DNA of 64,000 bases from JBQTII01 sp052387905 (lineage in GTDB: Bacteria > Actinomycetota > Actinomycetes > Sporichthyales > Sporichthyaceae), in assembly GCA_052387905.1 (NCBI GenBank), contig JBQTIR010000041.1:31630-95629 (forward strand), given 5' to 3'. Positions 51,180 to 59,578 of the stretch are shown one piece after another. Below the pieces are notes generated by a model. It was not told the origin of the DNA, made no database searches, and worked only from the letters and a program-made list of their open reading frames with translations. How positions within the stretch are numbered: position 1 is the first letter of the stretch; every line of letters begins with the position of its first letter. The position numbers and the translations under genes were made by a program.

Positions 51180-51542
51180 CTAACCGAGGACGGGGGCGAG
51201 GGCTTCGGCGAAGACCTCGGCGGTGAACGGCTTGGCGACCAGGAAGAGGGCACCGGCCGCGGCGGCGGTCTCGCGCATCTCCGCGGTGCCCTCGGAGGTG
51301 ACGAAGCCGAAGGCGACGGTGTTTCCGCCGCTGCGCAGGTTGCGCAGCAGCTCGATCCCGGTCCACTCGGGCATGTTCCAGTCCGAGAGCACCAGATCCG
51401 GGGACTCGGCGTGCACGACGTCGTAGGCCTGTTTGCCATCGGCGGCCTCGACGACGTCGACGTGGTCGTAGCCGGCCTGGCGCAGGGTGCGCGACACGAT
51501 CTGGCGCATCACCTTGCTGTCGTCGACGATCAACACCTTCAC
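51180..51542 (-). CDS. cheY: Response regulator CheY (second copy)
   Basis: A 120-residue single-domain receiver: VLIVDDSKVMRQIV, phospho-acceptor Asp in LVLSDWNMPEWTG, Thr/Ser in FGFVTSEG and Lys in FLVAKPF. A CheX gene overlaps its GTG start. Two cheY copies suggest one motor-binding and one phosphate-sink protein, but which is which is not visible. Confidence 0.93.
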   Translation of the reverse strand: MKVLIVDDSKVMRQIVSRTLRQAGYDHVDVVEAADGKQAYDVVHAESPDLVLSDWNMPEWTGIELLRNLRSGGNTVAFGFVTSEGTAEMRETAAAAGALFLVAKPFTAEVFAEALAPVLG

Positions 51543-52084
51543 AGCGACGCCTTCCCGGGGCTGAACGGAGCGGGGATGAACCCGATCGTGGTCAACGGCT
51601 CGACACGGACATCGATGGGGTACTCGAGCCAGTGCGTGCGAATGGCGAGGGTGTCGGCGACGGGGTTCGGCTGCGTCGCCGCGGTGACGACGACGGGCAG
51701 GGAGAGCACTGAGGAGCCGTTGACGCACGACTTCACCGAACCGCCCACGATGTTGGCGAGTTCGCCGATGGCGTCGGCCAGATCTGCGGGACCCAGCACA
51801 CCTTCCTCGACATCGAGCAGCGCCGCCGTGATCGCCGCGGCGCCGTCGGCGGTCGTGCAGATCCGGACCCTGCCCTGCCAGTCGCCACTGATGTGCACGG
51901 TCGCGGTGATCACCGCGCCGACCAGTGGCGGCAGCTCGGCATCGGGATCGTCGCCCGTGAAGTTGTCGATGCGGTCGTCCTCGGCGAACAGTGCCGACCA
52001 CACCTCGTCGACCATCTCGCGCAGATCGGCGCAGGCGAGTCCAAGACCCGCCGTGCCGCTGCCTTGCTCGCTGCGCGCGCTCAT
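51539..52084 (-). CDS. cheX: Chemotaxis protein CheX-like phosphatase
   Basis: A 181-residue protein with VHISGDWQGRVRICTTADGA, ADLADAIGELANIVGGSVKS (E-x2-N phosphatase signature) and a C-terminal strand pair. Such proteins dephosphorylate CheY-P by placing Glu and Asn in the receiver active site. It is flanked on both sides by overlapping cheY genes, which supports the function. Confidence 0.87.
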   Translation of the reverse strand: MSARSEQGSGTAGLGLACADLREMVDEVWSALFAEDDRIDNFTGDDPDAELPPLVGAVITATVHISGDWQGRVRICTTADGAAAITAALLDVEEGVLGPADLADAIGELANIVGGSVKSCVNGSSVLSLPVVVTAATQPNPVADTLAIRTHWLEYPIDVRVEPLTTIGFIPAPFSPGKASL

Positions 52085-52458
52085 GCCCGCACCCCCACCA
52101 GTCCGAGCAGCGCCAGCTTTTCCTCGATGGCGTCGGGGGTGAACGGCTTGATGACGTACTCGTGCGCACCTGCGGCGAGGGCGCGCACGATCTGGGCGTG
52201 CTCGCCCTCGGTGGTGACCATCATCAAGGTGATGTCGCGCCATTCCGGACGACCCCGCACGGCCTGGATGAACGAAAGCCCGTCCAGGACCGGCATGTTC
52301 CAGTCCACCAGGCAGACATCGGGCGCGTGGCCCGCCGTCATGGCGTCCAGCGCCTGCTGGCCGTCGCCGGCCTCGATGCACTCGAACCCCAGGTCCGTGA
52401 CGATGCGGCGCAGAATGGAGCGCATCGCCCGGGAGTCGTCAATGACCATGGCCAACAT
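52081..52458 (-). CDS. cheY: Response regulator CheY (first copy)
   Basis: A 125-residue receiver: MVIDDSRAMRSILRRIV, Asp in CLVDWNMPVLDG, Thr in LMMVTTEG, and Lys in YVIKPFTPDAIEEKLA. Directly follows cheR, and its stop overlaps the cheX ATG. Probably the motor-switch binding CheY or the sink partner of the second copy. Confidence 0.94.
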   Translation of the reverse strand: MLAMVIDDSRAMRSILRRIVTDLGFECIEAGDGQQALDAMTAGHAPDVCLVDWNMPVLDGLSFIQAVRGRPEWRDITLMMVTTEGEHAQIVRALAAGAHEYVIKPFTPDAIEEKLALLGLVGVRA

Positions 52459-53306
52459 CAGAGTTGCACCTTCCGGTAGACGGTCGTGCGACCGAACAGA
52501 ACGCGGGTGAAGCCCTCGACCTCACCGAGGGAGGTCTCCGAGCTGCCGAGCATGAGGAAGCCGCCGGGGGCGAGGGTGTCGCGGATCTTGCGCACGATCC
52601 GGGCCCGGACGTCGATGTCGAAGTAGATGAGTACGTTGCGGCACAGCACCAGGTCAAAGCGGGGGAGCACCGGCCAGGTGGAGACGAAGTTGAGTTTGGT
52701 GAAGGTGGCACGTTCACGCAGTTTCTCCGCGAGCACGTAGGCGGTGCCGTTGCGCTCGGCATAACGGGCCAGGTAGGGCGCCGGTAGCCCGCGGTTGATC
52801 TCCAGGGCCGAGTAGCGGGCCGCCCGCGCCTGTTCGAGGACCTCGAGATTGATGTCGGTGCCGTGCAGTTGCACGTCCCAGGTCCCCAGGGCCGGGAACT
52901 GCATGTCGAGCATCATCGCCAGGCTGTAGAGCTCCTGCCCGGTGGAGCAGGCCGCACTCCAGATCGTCAGTTTGCGCTGCGCGGCGCGTTCGGCGATCAG
53001 TTCCGGCACGATCCCGGTGCGGATCGCCTCAAACGGATGCACGTCCCGGAACCACGAGGTCTCGTTGGTGGTCATAGCTTCGATCACCGCGTCCGCGAGT
53101 GCTAGCGGAGCACCCAAGCGGAGGGTGGCGGCCAGCGCCGTGATGTCGGGAAGGTCGTGCCGGCGCAGCACCGGACGCAGCCGTGCCTCGAACAGGTAGT
53201 ACTTGTCCGTGGGACACAGGATCGCCGACCGGGACTCCACGAAGGTGGCGATCGAGGCCAGGTCCGCCGGGGAGACCTCGGTGGTGGGTGTGCTCAGAGT
53301 TGTCAT
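52458..53306 (-). CDS. cheR: Chemoreceptor glutamate methyltransferase CheR
   Basis: A 282-residue SAM-dependent enzyme: the helical N-terminal domain (LRPVLRRHDLPDITALAATL), SAM motif IWSAACSTGQELYSLAM, and FDLVLCRNVLIYFD. It methylates receptor glutamates. The receptor in this operon ends with FQF and lacks an NWETF-like pentapeptide, so CheR must bind without it. Overlaps cheB and cheY. Confidence 0.94.
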   Translation of the reverse strand: MTTLSTPTTEVSPADLASIATFVESRSAILCPTDKYYLFEARLRPVLRRHDLPDITALAATLRLGAPLALADAVIEAMTTNETSWFRDVHPFEAIRTGIVPELIAERAAQRKLTIWSAACSTGQELYSLAMMLDMQFPALGTWDVQLHGTDINLEVLEQARAARYSALEINRGLPAPYLARYAERNGTAYVLAEKLRERATFTKLNFVSTWPVLPRFDLVLCRNVLIYFDIDVRARIVRKIRDTLAPGGFLMLGSSETSLGEVEGFTRVLFGRTTVYRKVQL

Positions 53307-54439
53307 CGGGTGGCCATCCCAGGGGTGAGGGCGCTGCTCGTGGTCATCGACGTACGGGGGTGGGCGCGCACGGTTGACACGATCGCCGCAGCGACGTCGT
53401 CGAGCGCCAGGACGAGATCGGCGACCCCGTTCTTCACCACTGCGCCGGGCATTCCCCAGACCACCGAGGTGGGTTGGTCCTGGGCGATCACGCGGCCGCC
53501 GGCACGGCGCAGCGCTCGCGCCCCTTCCAGGCCGTCCTGCCCCATGCCGGTGAGGATCACGGTCAACGTGCGCGGTCCCCACAGCTTCTGGGCCGAGCGC
53601 AGGGTGACGTCGACCGCTGGTCTGCAGGAGTTTTCCATCGGTCCGTCGTCGTGGTGCAGCACTGCCAGCCCCCTTTCCTGAGCCAACGTCAGATGGTGAC
53701 CGCCGGCGGCGATGTAGATGCGATCGGGCTCCAGCGCCATCCCGTCGTCGGCTTCGACGACCGGCAGTGCGCAGGAAGTGTTGAGCCGCTCGGCGAGCAG
53801 GCCGGTGAAGACCGGCGGCATGTGCTGGACGACGACAACCGGCACGCCGAGATCTGCGGGCAACATCGGCAGCAGCCGACTCAACGCCGCGGGTCCACCG
53901 GTGGAGACGCCGATGACGACGCCGAGCGGGGGCTTGGCCTGCAGTGCGGGCAGATTCGCGGCAACCCCGATCACGGAAGCCACGGCGCGGTCGGCGCCGG
54001 GTGCGGGCAGCAACCCCGCGGCCCCGGATCCGGTCCGGCCCCACAACCGCACCAACGGGACCAGCGCATCGCGGACCGCGGCCAACGCCGCGTCGCGGTC
54101 GCGCAGCGCCGAGGGCTTGGTGACGTAGTCGTTGGCGCCCAACGCGAGAGCGTCCAAGGTCGCCGAAGCGCCGCGCGAGGTCAGGGTGCTGAACATGATG
54201 ATCGGGAGCTTGGGCCACCGCTTGCGGATCTCGGCCACGGTCTCCAGCCCGTCCATGACCGGCATCTCGACGTCCAGGGTGATGACGTCCGGAGTGCACA
54301 GGGGGATCTGGGTCAGCGCGAGCTTGCCGTGCGGTGCGCTGCCCACCACCTCGATGTCCGGACAGGCCGACAACACGTCGGTGACGATGCGTCGCACGAC
54401 GACGGTGTCGTCGACCACGAGTACGCGGATCGGTCGCAT
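53303..54439 (-). CDS. cheB: Chemotaxis protein methylesterase/deamidase CheB
   Basis: A 378-residue two-domain protein. Residues about 4-120 are a receiver (VLVVDDTVVVRRIV, Asp in VITLDVEMPVMDG, KPS). Residues about 175-360 are the esterase domain with Ser in VIGVSTGGPAALSRLLPMLP, His in VVQHMPPVFTG and Asp in TGMGQDGLEGARAL. ATG at 54439 has AGGAGAGAG upstream. Demethylates receptors when phosphorylated by CheA. Confidence 0.95.
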   Translation of the reverse strand: MRPIRVLVVDDTVVVRRIVTDVLSACPDIEVVGSAPHGKLALTQIPLCTPDVITLDVEMPVMDGLETVAEIRKRWPKLPIIMFSTLTSRGASATLDALALGANDYVTKPSALRDRDAALAAVRDALVPLVRLWGRTGSGAAGLLPAPGADRAVASVIGVAANLPALQAKPPLGVVIGVSTGGPAALSRLLPMLPADLGVPVVVVQHMPPVFTGLLAERLNTSCALPVVEADDGMALEPDRIYIAAGGHHLTLAQERGLAVLHHDDGPMENSCRPAVDVTLRSAQKLWGPRTLTVILTGMGQDGLEGARALRRAGGRVIAQDQPTSVVWGMPGAVVKNGVADLVLALDDVAAAIVSTVRAHPRTSMTTSSALTPGMATR

Positions 54440-54516
54440 CTCTCTCTCCTGTCCGGATGCTGGCACGACGGTGGTGGGCAGCGCAGGCCTGGCGGGCACG
54501 CGCGAGTGACGTCAGA

Positions 54517-56637
54517 TCAGAACTGGAACTGGCCGAGCAGACGCTGCAGCTCGGCGGCCATCGAGGCCAGCTCCGCCGCTGCCCGCTGGCTGTCCTCGGC
54601 GCCCTGGCGGGTGCTCTGGGCGGCCTCGGCCACGGTGGTGATGCTGCGCGAGATGTCACCGGAGCCGGTGGCGGCCGCCGAGACGCTGCGGGCGATCTCA
54701 TTGGTCGTGGCGGTCTGCTCCTCCACCGCCGAGGAGATCGTGTTCTGGATGTCGGAGATCTGGTTGATCACCGTGGAGATCTGCCCGATCGCCGAGACCG
54801 CCGAGGAGGTGTCGGCCTGAATCGCCTCGATCTTCTGGCTGATGTCCTCGGTGGCGCGGGCGGTTTCCTTGGCCAGCTCCTTGACCTCGTTGGCCACGAC
54901 GGCGAAGCCCTTGCCGGCCTCACCGGCGCGTGCAGCCTCGATGGTGGCGTTCAGGGCGAGCAGGTTGGTCTGCTGGGCGATCGAGGTGATCACCTTGATG
55001 ACCTTGCCGATCTCCTGCGAGGAGTCCCCGAGGTTGGAGACCGTGCGGTTCGCCGAGGAAGCACCCTCGACGGCCTGGCCGGCCACCCCGGCGGCCGAGG
55101 CGGCGTTCCGGGCGATCTCAGCGATCGAGGCCGTCATCTGCTCGGCCGCGGTGGCCACCGTCTCGATGTTGGAGGCGACCTCGGAGGAGATCGTGGAGGC
55201 GTTCTCCGCCTGCGAGGAGGTGGAGCTCGCGTTGCCGATCATCTGCTCGGACACCGCGGAGAGTTCCTCGCCGGCCGCGGCCAGAGCCTGGGCGGTCTGG
55301 CCGATCTCGGCCATACTGCCGCGCAATGTGCCGAGGAACGCTGCCAGGCCGGCGCCCATCTGCCCGATCGCGTCGTCACCGGAGACCGTGATCTCGCGGG
55401 TCAGGTCACCACCTGCGGCGGCGGAGACCACGTCGAGCATCTGCTCGACCTGCGAACGCAGCAGATCCGCGGCGCCGCGGGCCTCCTCCTCGCCCTGCAC
55501 GCGCTCGAAGGCCTGGGAGACCAGGCGCCCGACGTTGCGTAGGGCGTCGAGACGGCCGGGGCTCGGGTTGATGGTCTCGGTGGTGAAGAAGTCCATCGTG
55601 CCGATGACTTGGCCGGCGATGATCAACGGGAAGCAGACGCCGGACTTGACGCCGATCTTCTGGGCGATGGGGGCGCGGACGCAGTCGGTCATCTCGCCGA
55701 TGTCGGCGGTGAAGAACAGGTCCCGGGTCTTCCAGGCCCGGCCGGAGAGTCCGACGCCCTCTTTGAATGAGGCGGCGCGGGTGACCGCGGCGAACTCGGC
55801 GCCGGCATCGCCGGACTCGACGACGAACTTCAGCGCGTGGTCCGCCTTGTCGACGGCCCAGAAGGAGCCGTACGCCCAGTCGAAGGACTCGCGCACGGTG
55901 TTCAGTGCGGCGGAGGCGGCCTCGTCGGTGGTGTGGGCGGCGCTCAGCGCGGAGAGGACCTGGTTGACCGCGGCGGTGTCGTTCGCCGACTCCAGGGTGA
56001 CGGCTTCCTTGCGCAGCCGCTCGATGGACTGCGAGACCAGTCGGCCCACGTTGCGCAGCGCCTCGAGGCGACCGGCGCTCGGCTCGATCGTCTCGGTGGT
56101 GAAGAAGTCCATCGTGCCGGTGACGTCGCCGGCGATGATGATCGGGAAGCAGACGCCGGACTTGACGCCGACCTTCTGCGCGACGGGGGCGCGGACGCAG
56201 TCGGTCATCTCACCGATGTCGGCGGTGAAGAACAGGTCGCGGCCCTGCCAGGCGCGACCGGACAGGCCGACGCCTTCCTTGAACGAGGCGGCGCGGGTGA
56301 CCGCGGCGAACTCCTCGCCGGCGCTGCCGGACTCGAGGGCGAACTTCAACGAGCGGTCGGACGCATCCAGAGCCCAGTAGGAGCCGTAGGCCCAGCCGAA
56401 GGAGTCCTTGACCGAGTCCAGCGCGAGCTGGATGGCGTCGTCGGCGTTCTTCGCGCCGGAGAGCGCGGCCAGCACGGTGGTCAGCGCGACGGTGTCCTGC
56501 TCGGCGTCGCGGCGACCGCGCTCGGCGGCCTCCACGGCCGCACTGAGGTCAGCGGCGTTCTCGGCCGAGCCGGCGGCGTTGCGACGGCGCGGCTGGGCCG
56601 GGACGGCCTCGACACCGTTCTGGGTGGCGATGGACAT
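54517..56637 (-). CDS. Soluble methyl-accepting chemotaxis protein with two GAF domains
   Basis: A 706-residue receptor without any membrane helix. Two near-identical GAF-type domains (about 50-205 and 222-377) share long runs such as FAAVTRAASFKEGVGLSGRA and RDLFFTADIGEMTDCVRAP, each with two Cys (147/163 and 319/335). They are followed by a HAMP-like segment (about 400-455) and the MCP signalling hairpin (LLALNATIEAARAGEAGKGF, AVVANEVKELAKETARATED). It would sense a cytosolic small molecule, redox state or metal and signal to CheA. It is the only receptor in the window and the operon. Confidence 0.93.
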   Translation of the reverse strand: MSIATQNGVEAVPAQPRRRNAAGSAENAADLSAAVEAAERGRRDAEQDTVALTTVLAALSGAKNADDAIQLALDSVKDSFGWAYGSYWALDASDRSLKFALESGSAGEEFAAVTRAASFKEGVGLSGRAWQGRDLFFTADIGEMTDCVRAPVAQKVGVKSGVCFPIIIAGDVTGTMDFFTTETIEPSAGRLEALRNVGRLVSQSIERLRKEAVTLESANDTAAVNQVLSALSAAHTTDEAASAALNTVRESFDWAYGSFWAVDKADHALKFVVESGDAGAEFAAVTRAASFKEGVGLSGRAWKTRDLFFTADIGEMTDCVRAPIAQKIGVKSGVCFPLIIAGQVIGTMDFFTTETINPSPGRLDALRNVGRLVSQAFERVQGEEEARGAADLLRSQVEQMLDVVSAAAGGDLTREITVSGDDAIGQMGAGLAAFLGTLRGSMAEIGQTAQALAAAGEELSAVSEQMIGNASSTSSQAENASTISSEVASNIETVATAAEQMTASIAEIARNAASAAGVAGQAVEGASSANRTVSNLGDSSQEIGKVIKVITSIAQQTNLLALNATIEAARAGEAGKGFAVVANEVKELAKETARATEDISQKIEAIQADTSSAVSAIGQISTVINQISDIQNTISSAVEEQTATTNEIARSVSAAATGSGDISRSITTVAEAAQSTRQGAEDSQRAAAELASMAAELQRLLGQFQF

Positions 56638-56695
56638 TCGGTACTCCTCGGGAGGGCGGGGCGGGGTCTTGGGAGGGTGGCGAAGTGAGGGAACG

Positions 56696-57148
56696 TCAGA
56701 CCCGCGCCGCGGCGGGTCGCTGGGAGTTCTGCACGCGTTCGGTGTCCAACACGAGCAGCAGCGCGTGCGGGCGCTTGTAGGCGCCGAGGACCAGCTCGCG
56801 AGCGGGTCCGGACAGGGTCGGCGGGATCGGCTCGAAGTCGGCCGGGTCGGTGTCGACGACGTCGCCGATCGTGTCGACCAGCAGGCTGACCGCCTCGTCC
56901 GCGCCGTCGCGGATGACCACGTTGGTGGGTAGCTCGCCGCCGGCCAGCGGCGGGAGGTCGAGCATCCGGCGCAGATCGAGCGCGGTGACGATCTGCCCGC
57001 GCAGGTTGATCAGGCCGCGAACGACCTCGGGCGCCAGCGGCACTGCGGTCATCTCCTGGTAGCGGATGACCTCCTGCACCTCCATCACGTCGACCCCGAG
57101 GTACAGGTCGTCGATGTGAAAGGTGCACAGCTGACGGGACTCGGTCAC
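56696..57148 (-). CDS. cheW: Chemotaxis coupling protein CheW
   Basis: A 150-residue SH3-like adaptor: LCTFHIDDLYLGVDVMEVQE, VVRGLINLRGQIVTALDLRR and VSLLVDTIGDVVDTD. It links the soluble receptor to CheA. GTG start at 57148, 12 bp after cheA. Confidence 0.93.
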   Translation of the reverse strand: MTESRQLCTFHIDDLYLGVDVMEVQEVIRYQEMTAVPLAPEVVRGLINLRGQIVTALDLRRMLDLPPLAGGELPTNVVIRDGADEAVSLLVDTIGDVVDTDPADFEPIPPTLSGPARELVLGAYKRPHALLLVLDTERVQNSQRPAAARV

Positions 57149-57160
57149 TTCGGGCTCCCC

Positions 57161-59380
57161 TTACGCGGACTGCGCCGCGGCCACGAGCGCCGGGACGTCG
57201 ACGATGTCGGTGACGAGCTGCTGCAGGACGGCGGAGCCGGCCAGACCGCGGCGGGCGCCCACGTTGGACAGGGCGATCTCTTCCTCGATGACGTCGAGGA
57301 TCCGGTCGACCACCAGCCCGACGGCCGACTCGTCCTGGTGACGGTGCACGACAACCGAGTAGGTCTCGGCGTCGGCCTTGGCCGACCCCATACCCAGTAG
57401 TGGCCCGACGTGAACGAGGCGGAGCAGGTCGCCGCGGTACTGCACGACCTCGGCGTTGCCGGCCTTCTCGACCGAGGTGACGGCGAACTCCTCGAGCCGG
57501 GCGACGTCCGTCATCGGCAGCGCGAGGCGGCGGTCGTTGCCGACCTGGCAGATCAGCAGCCGGGTGGTCTCACTGGAGCGGGTGCGCTCCTCGGTGCGGC
57601 GGGCGGCACCGGCCACGGCCTGATGCGTGGCGCGCTGCGCGAGGCCGGCCACGTCGAGGATGAGCGCGACCTTGCCGTCGCCGGTGATGGTGGCGCCGGC
57701 GAAGGCCTCGACGTGTTTGATCTGCCGCGAGAGCGGGCGGACCACGATCTCCTGGGTGTCGAGGATGCGGTCGACGATCAGGCCGAAGTGCGTGTTGTCC
57801 GCGGCGAGCACGACGATGTTGAGCGCCTCGCGCTCCTCCGGGCTCGGCAGGCCCAATTGGGCGTCGAGATAGACCAGCGGAAGCAGCGTGCCGCGCAGCC
57901 GGTAGACCGGGGCGCCGGCCACGTGCTCGACGCCGGCCATCGCGGTCTCACCCTCGAGGCGGACCAGCTCGAGGAGGTTCGCCTGCGGGATGGCGTAGGT
58001 GTCCCCGGCCTGGCCGACCACCAGGGCCGGGATGATCGCCAGGGTCAGCGGGATCCGGACCCGCACCGTGGTGCCGACGCCGAGCTCGGACGCCAGGTCG
58101 ACGGTGCCGCCGATCTTCTCGATGTTGGTGCGGACGACGTCCATCCCGACCCCGCGGCCGGAGATGTTCGATACGGCCGCCGCGGTCGAGAACCCGGCCC
58201 GGAACACCAGGTCGACGATCTCGCGCTCGCTCATCCGGGCCAACTGGTCGCGGGAGACGATGCCGTTCTCGATCGCCTTCGCGGCGACGCGGGCGGAGTC
58301 GATGCCGCCGCCGTCGTCGCTGACCTCGACCACGACCTGGCCGCCCTCGTGGTAGGCCCGCAGGCTCAGCGTGCCCTCAGCGGGCTTGCCGGCCGCGGCC
58401 CTCGCCTCGGCGCTTTCCAGGCCGTGGTCGATGGCGTTGCGCACCAGGTGCGTCAGCGGGTCCTTGACCGCCTCCAGCAGGGTGCGGTCCAGCTCGGTCT
58501 CGCGACCCTCCATCACCAGGCGGACGGATTTGTTGACCTGGTTGCCCAGATCGCGGACGACGCGGGGCAGTCGGGACCAGACCTGGTCGATGGGCTGCAT
58601 GCGCGTCTTCATGACGCCTTCCTGCAGCTCGGTGGCGATCAGATTGAGCCGCTGCGAGGCGCGCTGCAGCTCGGTGTGCTGGGTCTCGCCGACGTACTGG
58701 ACCACCTGATTGCGCGTCAGAACGAGCTCGCCGACCATGCGCATCAACTGGTCGAGCAGGCCGACGTCGACGCGGATGCTGGAGTCGGCGACGCTGCGCC
58801 GGGAGTGGTCGTCGTCGTTCGCCTCCGCCGGCTGCTCGACCGCAGGCGGCGGGTTCTGCGCATCGATGCCCGGAGCGGCCGGCTCGGGGACGGCCGCGGC
58901 CGCGGCCTCGGGGGTGGCCTCTTGCTCGACCTCGACGCGCGGAGCCGGAACCAGGGGCGTCGGCTCCGCGGGAACGGGTTCGAGGCAGGCCGCAAGCGCG
59001 ATCTTGACGGCCTCGATGTCGATCTCGCCCTCGACCCCGGTCGCCTCGATGCTGGCGAGCAGCGCGCGGACGCAGTCCACCATCTGCAGCAGCACCGTGG
59101 TGATCTGCGGGGTGAGTTCGAGTTTGCCGTCGCGCAGCTTGCTCAGGACGTTCTCGCCGACGTGCGTCACGGCCTCGAGCCGGTTGAAGGCGAGAAAGCC
59201 GCTGGTGCCTTTGATGGTGTGAATCGTCCGGAACACCGAGGCGAGCAGCGGCTGGGAGCCCGGTTCCCGCTCCAGCGCGACCAGGGCGCGGTCGAGTTCG
59301 TCGAGGTTCTCGTAGCTCTCGACGAGGAACTCCTGAGCGATGTCGTCGAGGCCGTCGGCGAACACGGGCCGATCACTCAC
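57161..59380 (-). CDS. cheA: Chemotaxis histidine kinase CheA
   Basis: A 739-residue kinase. P1 with phospho-His 54 in FRTIHTIKGTSGFL, a Pro/Ala-rich linker (about 130-205), P3 dimerisation (IRVDVGLLDQLMRMVGELVL), P4 ATPase (LTHLVRNAIDHGLE, SDDGGGID, GRGVGMDVVRTNIEKIGG), and then two CheW-like regulatory domains in tandem (about 430-560 and 590-735) instead of one. A dedicated P2 for CheY docking is not obvious. GTG start; first gene of the nine-gene chemotaxis operon with a sigma-28 promoter about 55 bp upstream. Confidence 0.95.
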   Translation of the reverse strand: MSDRPVFADGLDDIAQEFLVESYENLDELDRALVALEREPGSQPLLASVFRTIHTIKGTSGFLAFNRLEAVTHVGENVLSKLRDGKLELTPQITTVLLQMVDCVRALLASIEATGVEGEIDIEAVKIALAACLEPVPAEPTPLVPAPRVEVEQEATPEAAAAAVPEPAAPGIDAQNPPPAVEQPAEANDDDHSRRSVADSSIRVDVGLLDQLMRMVGELVLTRNQVVQYVGETQHTELQRASQRLNLIATELQEGVMKTRMQPIDQVWSRLPRVVRDLGNQVNKSVRLVMEGRETELDRTLLEAVKDPLTHLVRNAIDHGLESAEARAAAGKPAEGTLSLRAYHEGGQVVVEVSDDGGGIDSARVAAKAIENGIVSRDQLARMSEREIVDLVFRAGFSTAAAVSNISGRGVGMDVVRTNIEKIGGTVDLASELGVGTTVRVRIPLTLAIIPALVVGQAGDTYAIPQANLLELVRLEGETAMAGVEHVAGAPVYRLRGTLLPLVYLDAQLGLPSPEEREALNIVVLAADNTHFGLIVDRILDTQEIVVRPLSRQIKHVEAFAGATITGDGKVALILDVAGLAQRATHQAVAGAARRTEERTRSSETTRLLICQVGNDRRLALPMTDVARLEEFAVTSVEKAGNAEVVQYRGDLLRLVHVGPLLGMGSAKADAETYSVVVHRHQDESAVGLVVDRILDVIEEEIALSNVGARRGLAGSAVLQQLVTDIVDVPALVAAAQSA

Positions 59381-59432
59381 TGAGTACCCCCGTCGGGCGT
59401 TCGCCCCGAACGGGGCTTCCTGTGCCGGTCAG

Positions 59433-59458
59433 ATCGGCACCGGACGGGGACGGTTGAG
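59433..59458 (-). promoter_or_regulatory. Sigma-28 promoter of the cheA operon
   Basis: CTCAA (59458-59454), 15 bases, GCCGAT (59438-59433) on the minus strand. Same layout as the fliC and flgN promoters, so chemotaxis is a late flagellar gene class. The 198-bp region 59381-59578 otherwise carries only a weaker plus-strand candidate and no gene. Confidence 0.78.
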
Positions 59459-59542
59459 GTGACTTAGGTCCCGACAGGTAGATGCGTTCGGATCCTTCAG
59501 CACGAACCGGACTCTTCCGAGTCATCGGGTACACGCTTGCGG

Positions 59543-59568
59543 CTCAGCTCTGCTCGGCCGGCACCGAC
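59543..59568 (+). promoter_or_regulatory. Weaker sigma-28-like promoter of the sensor-like gene
   Basis: CTCAG (59543-59547), 15 bases, ACCGAC (59563-59568), ten bases before the ATG at 59579. The -35 is perfect but the -10 matches only 4 of 6. Such a short leader would start translation near the 5' end, so this is tentative. Confidence 0.35.
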
Positions 59569-59578
59569 GGGGAGAGTC

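Noticed and set aside
57410..59383. 657-codon plus-strand ORF
   Set aside because: Asp/Gly/Val repeats are the reverse frame of cheA.
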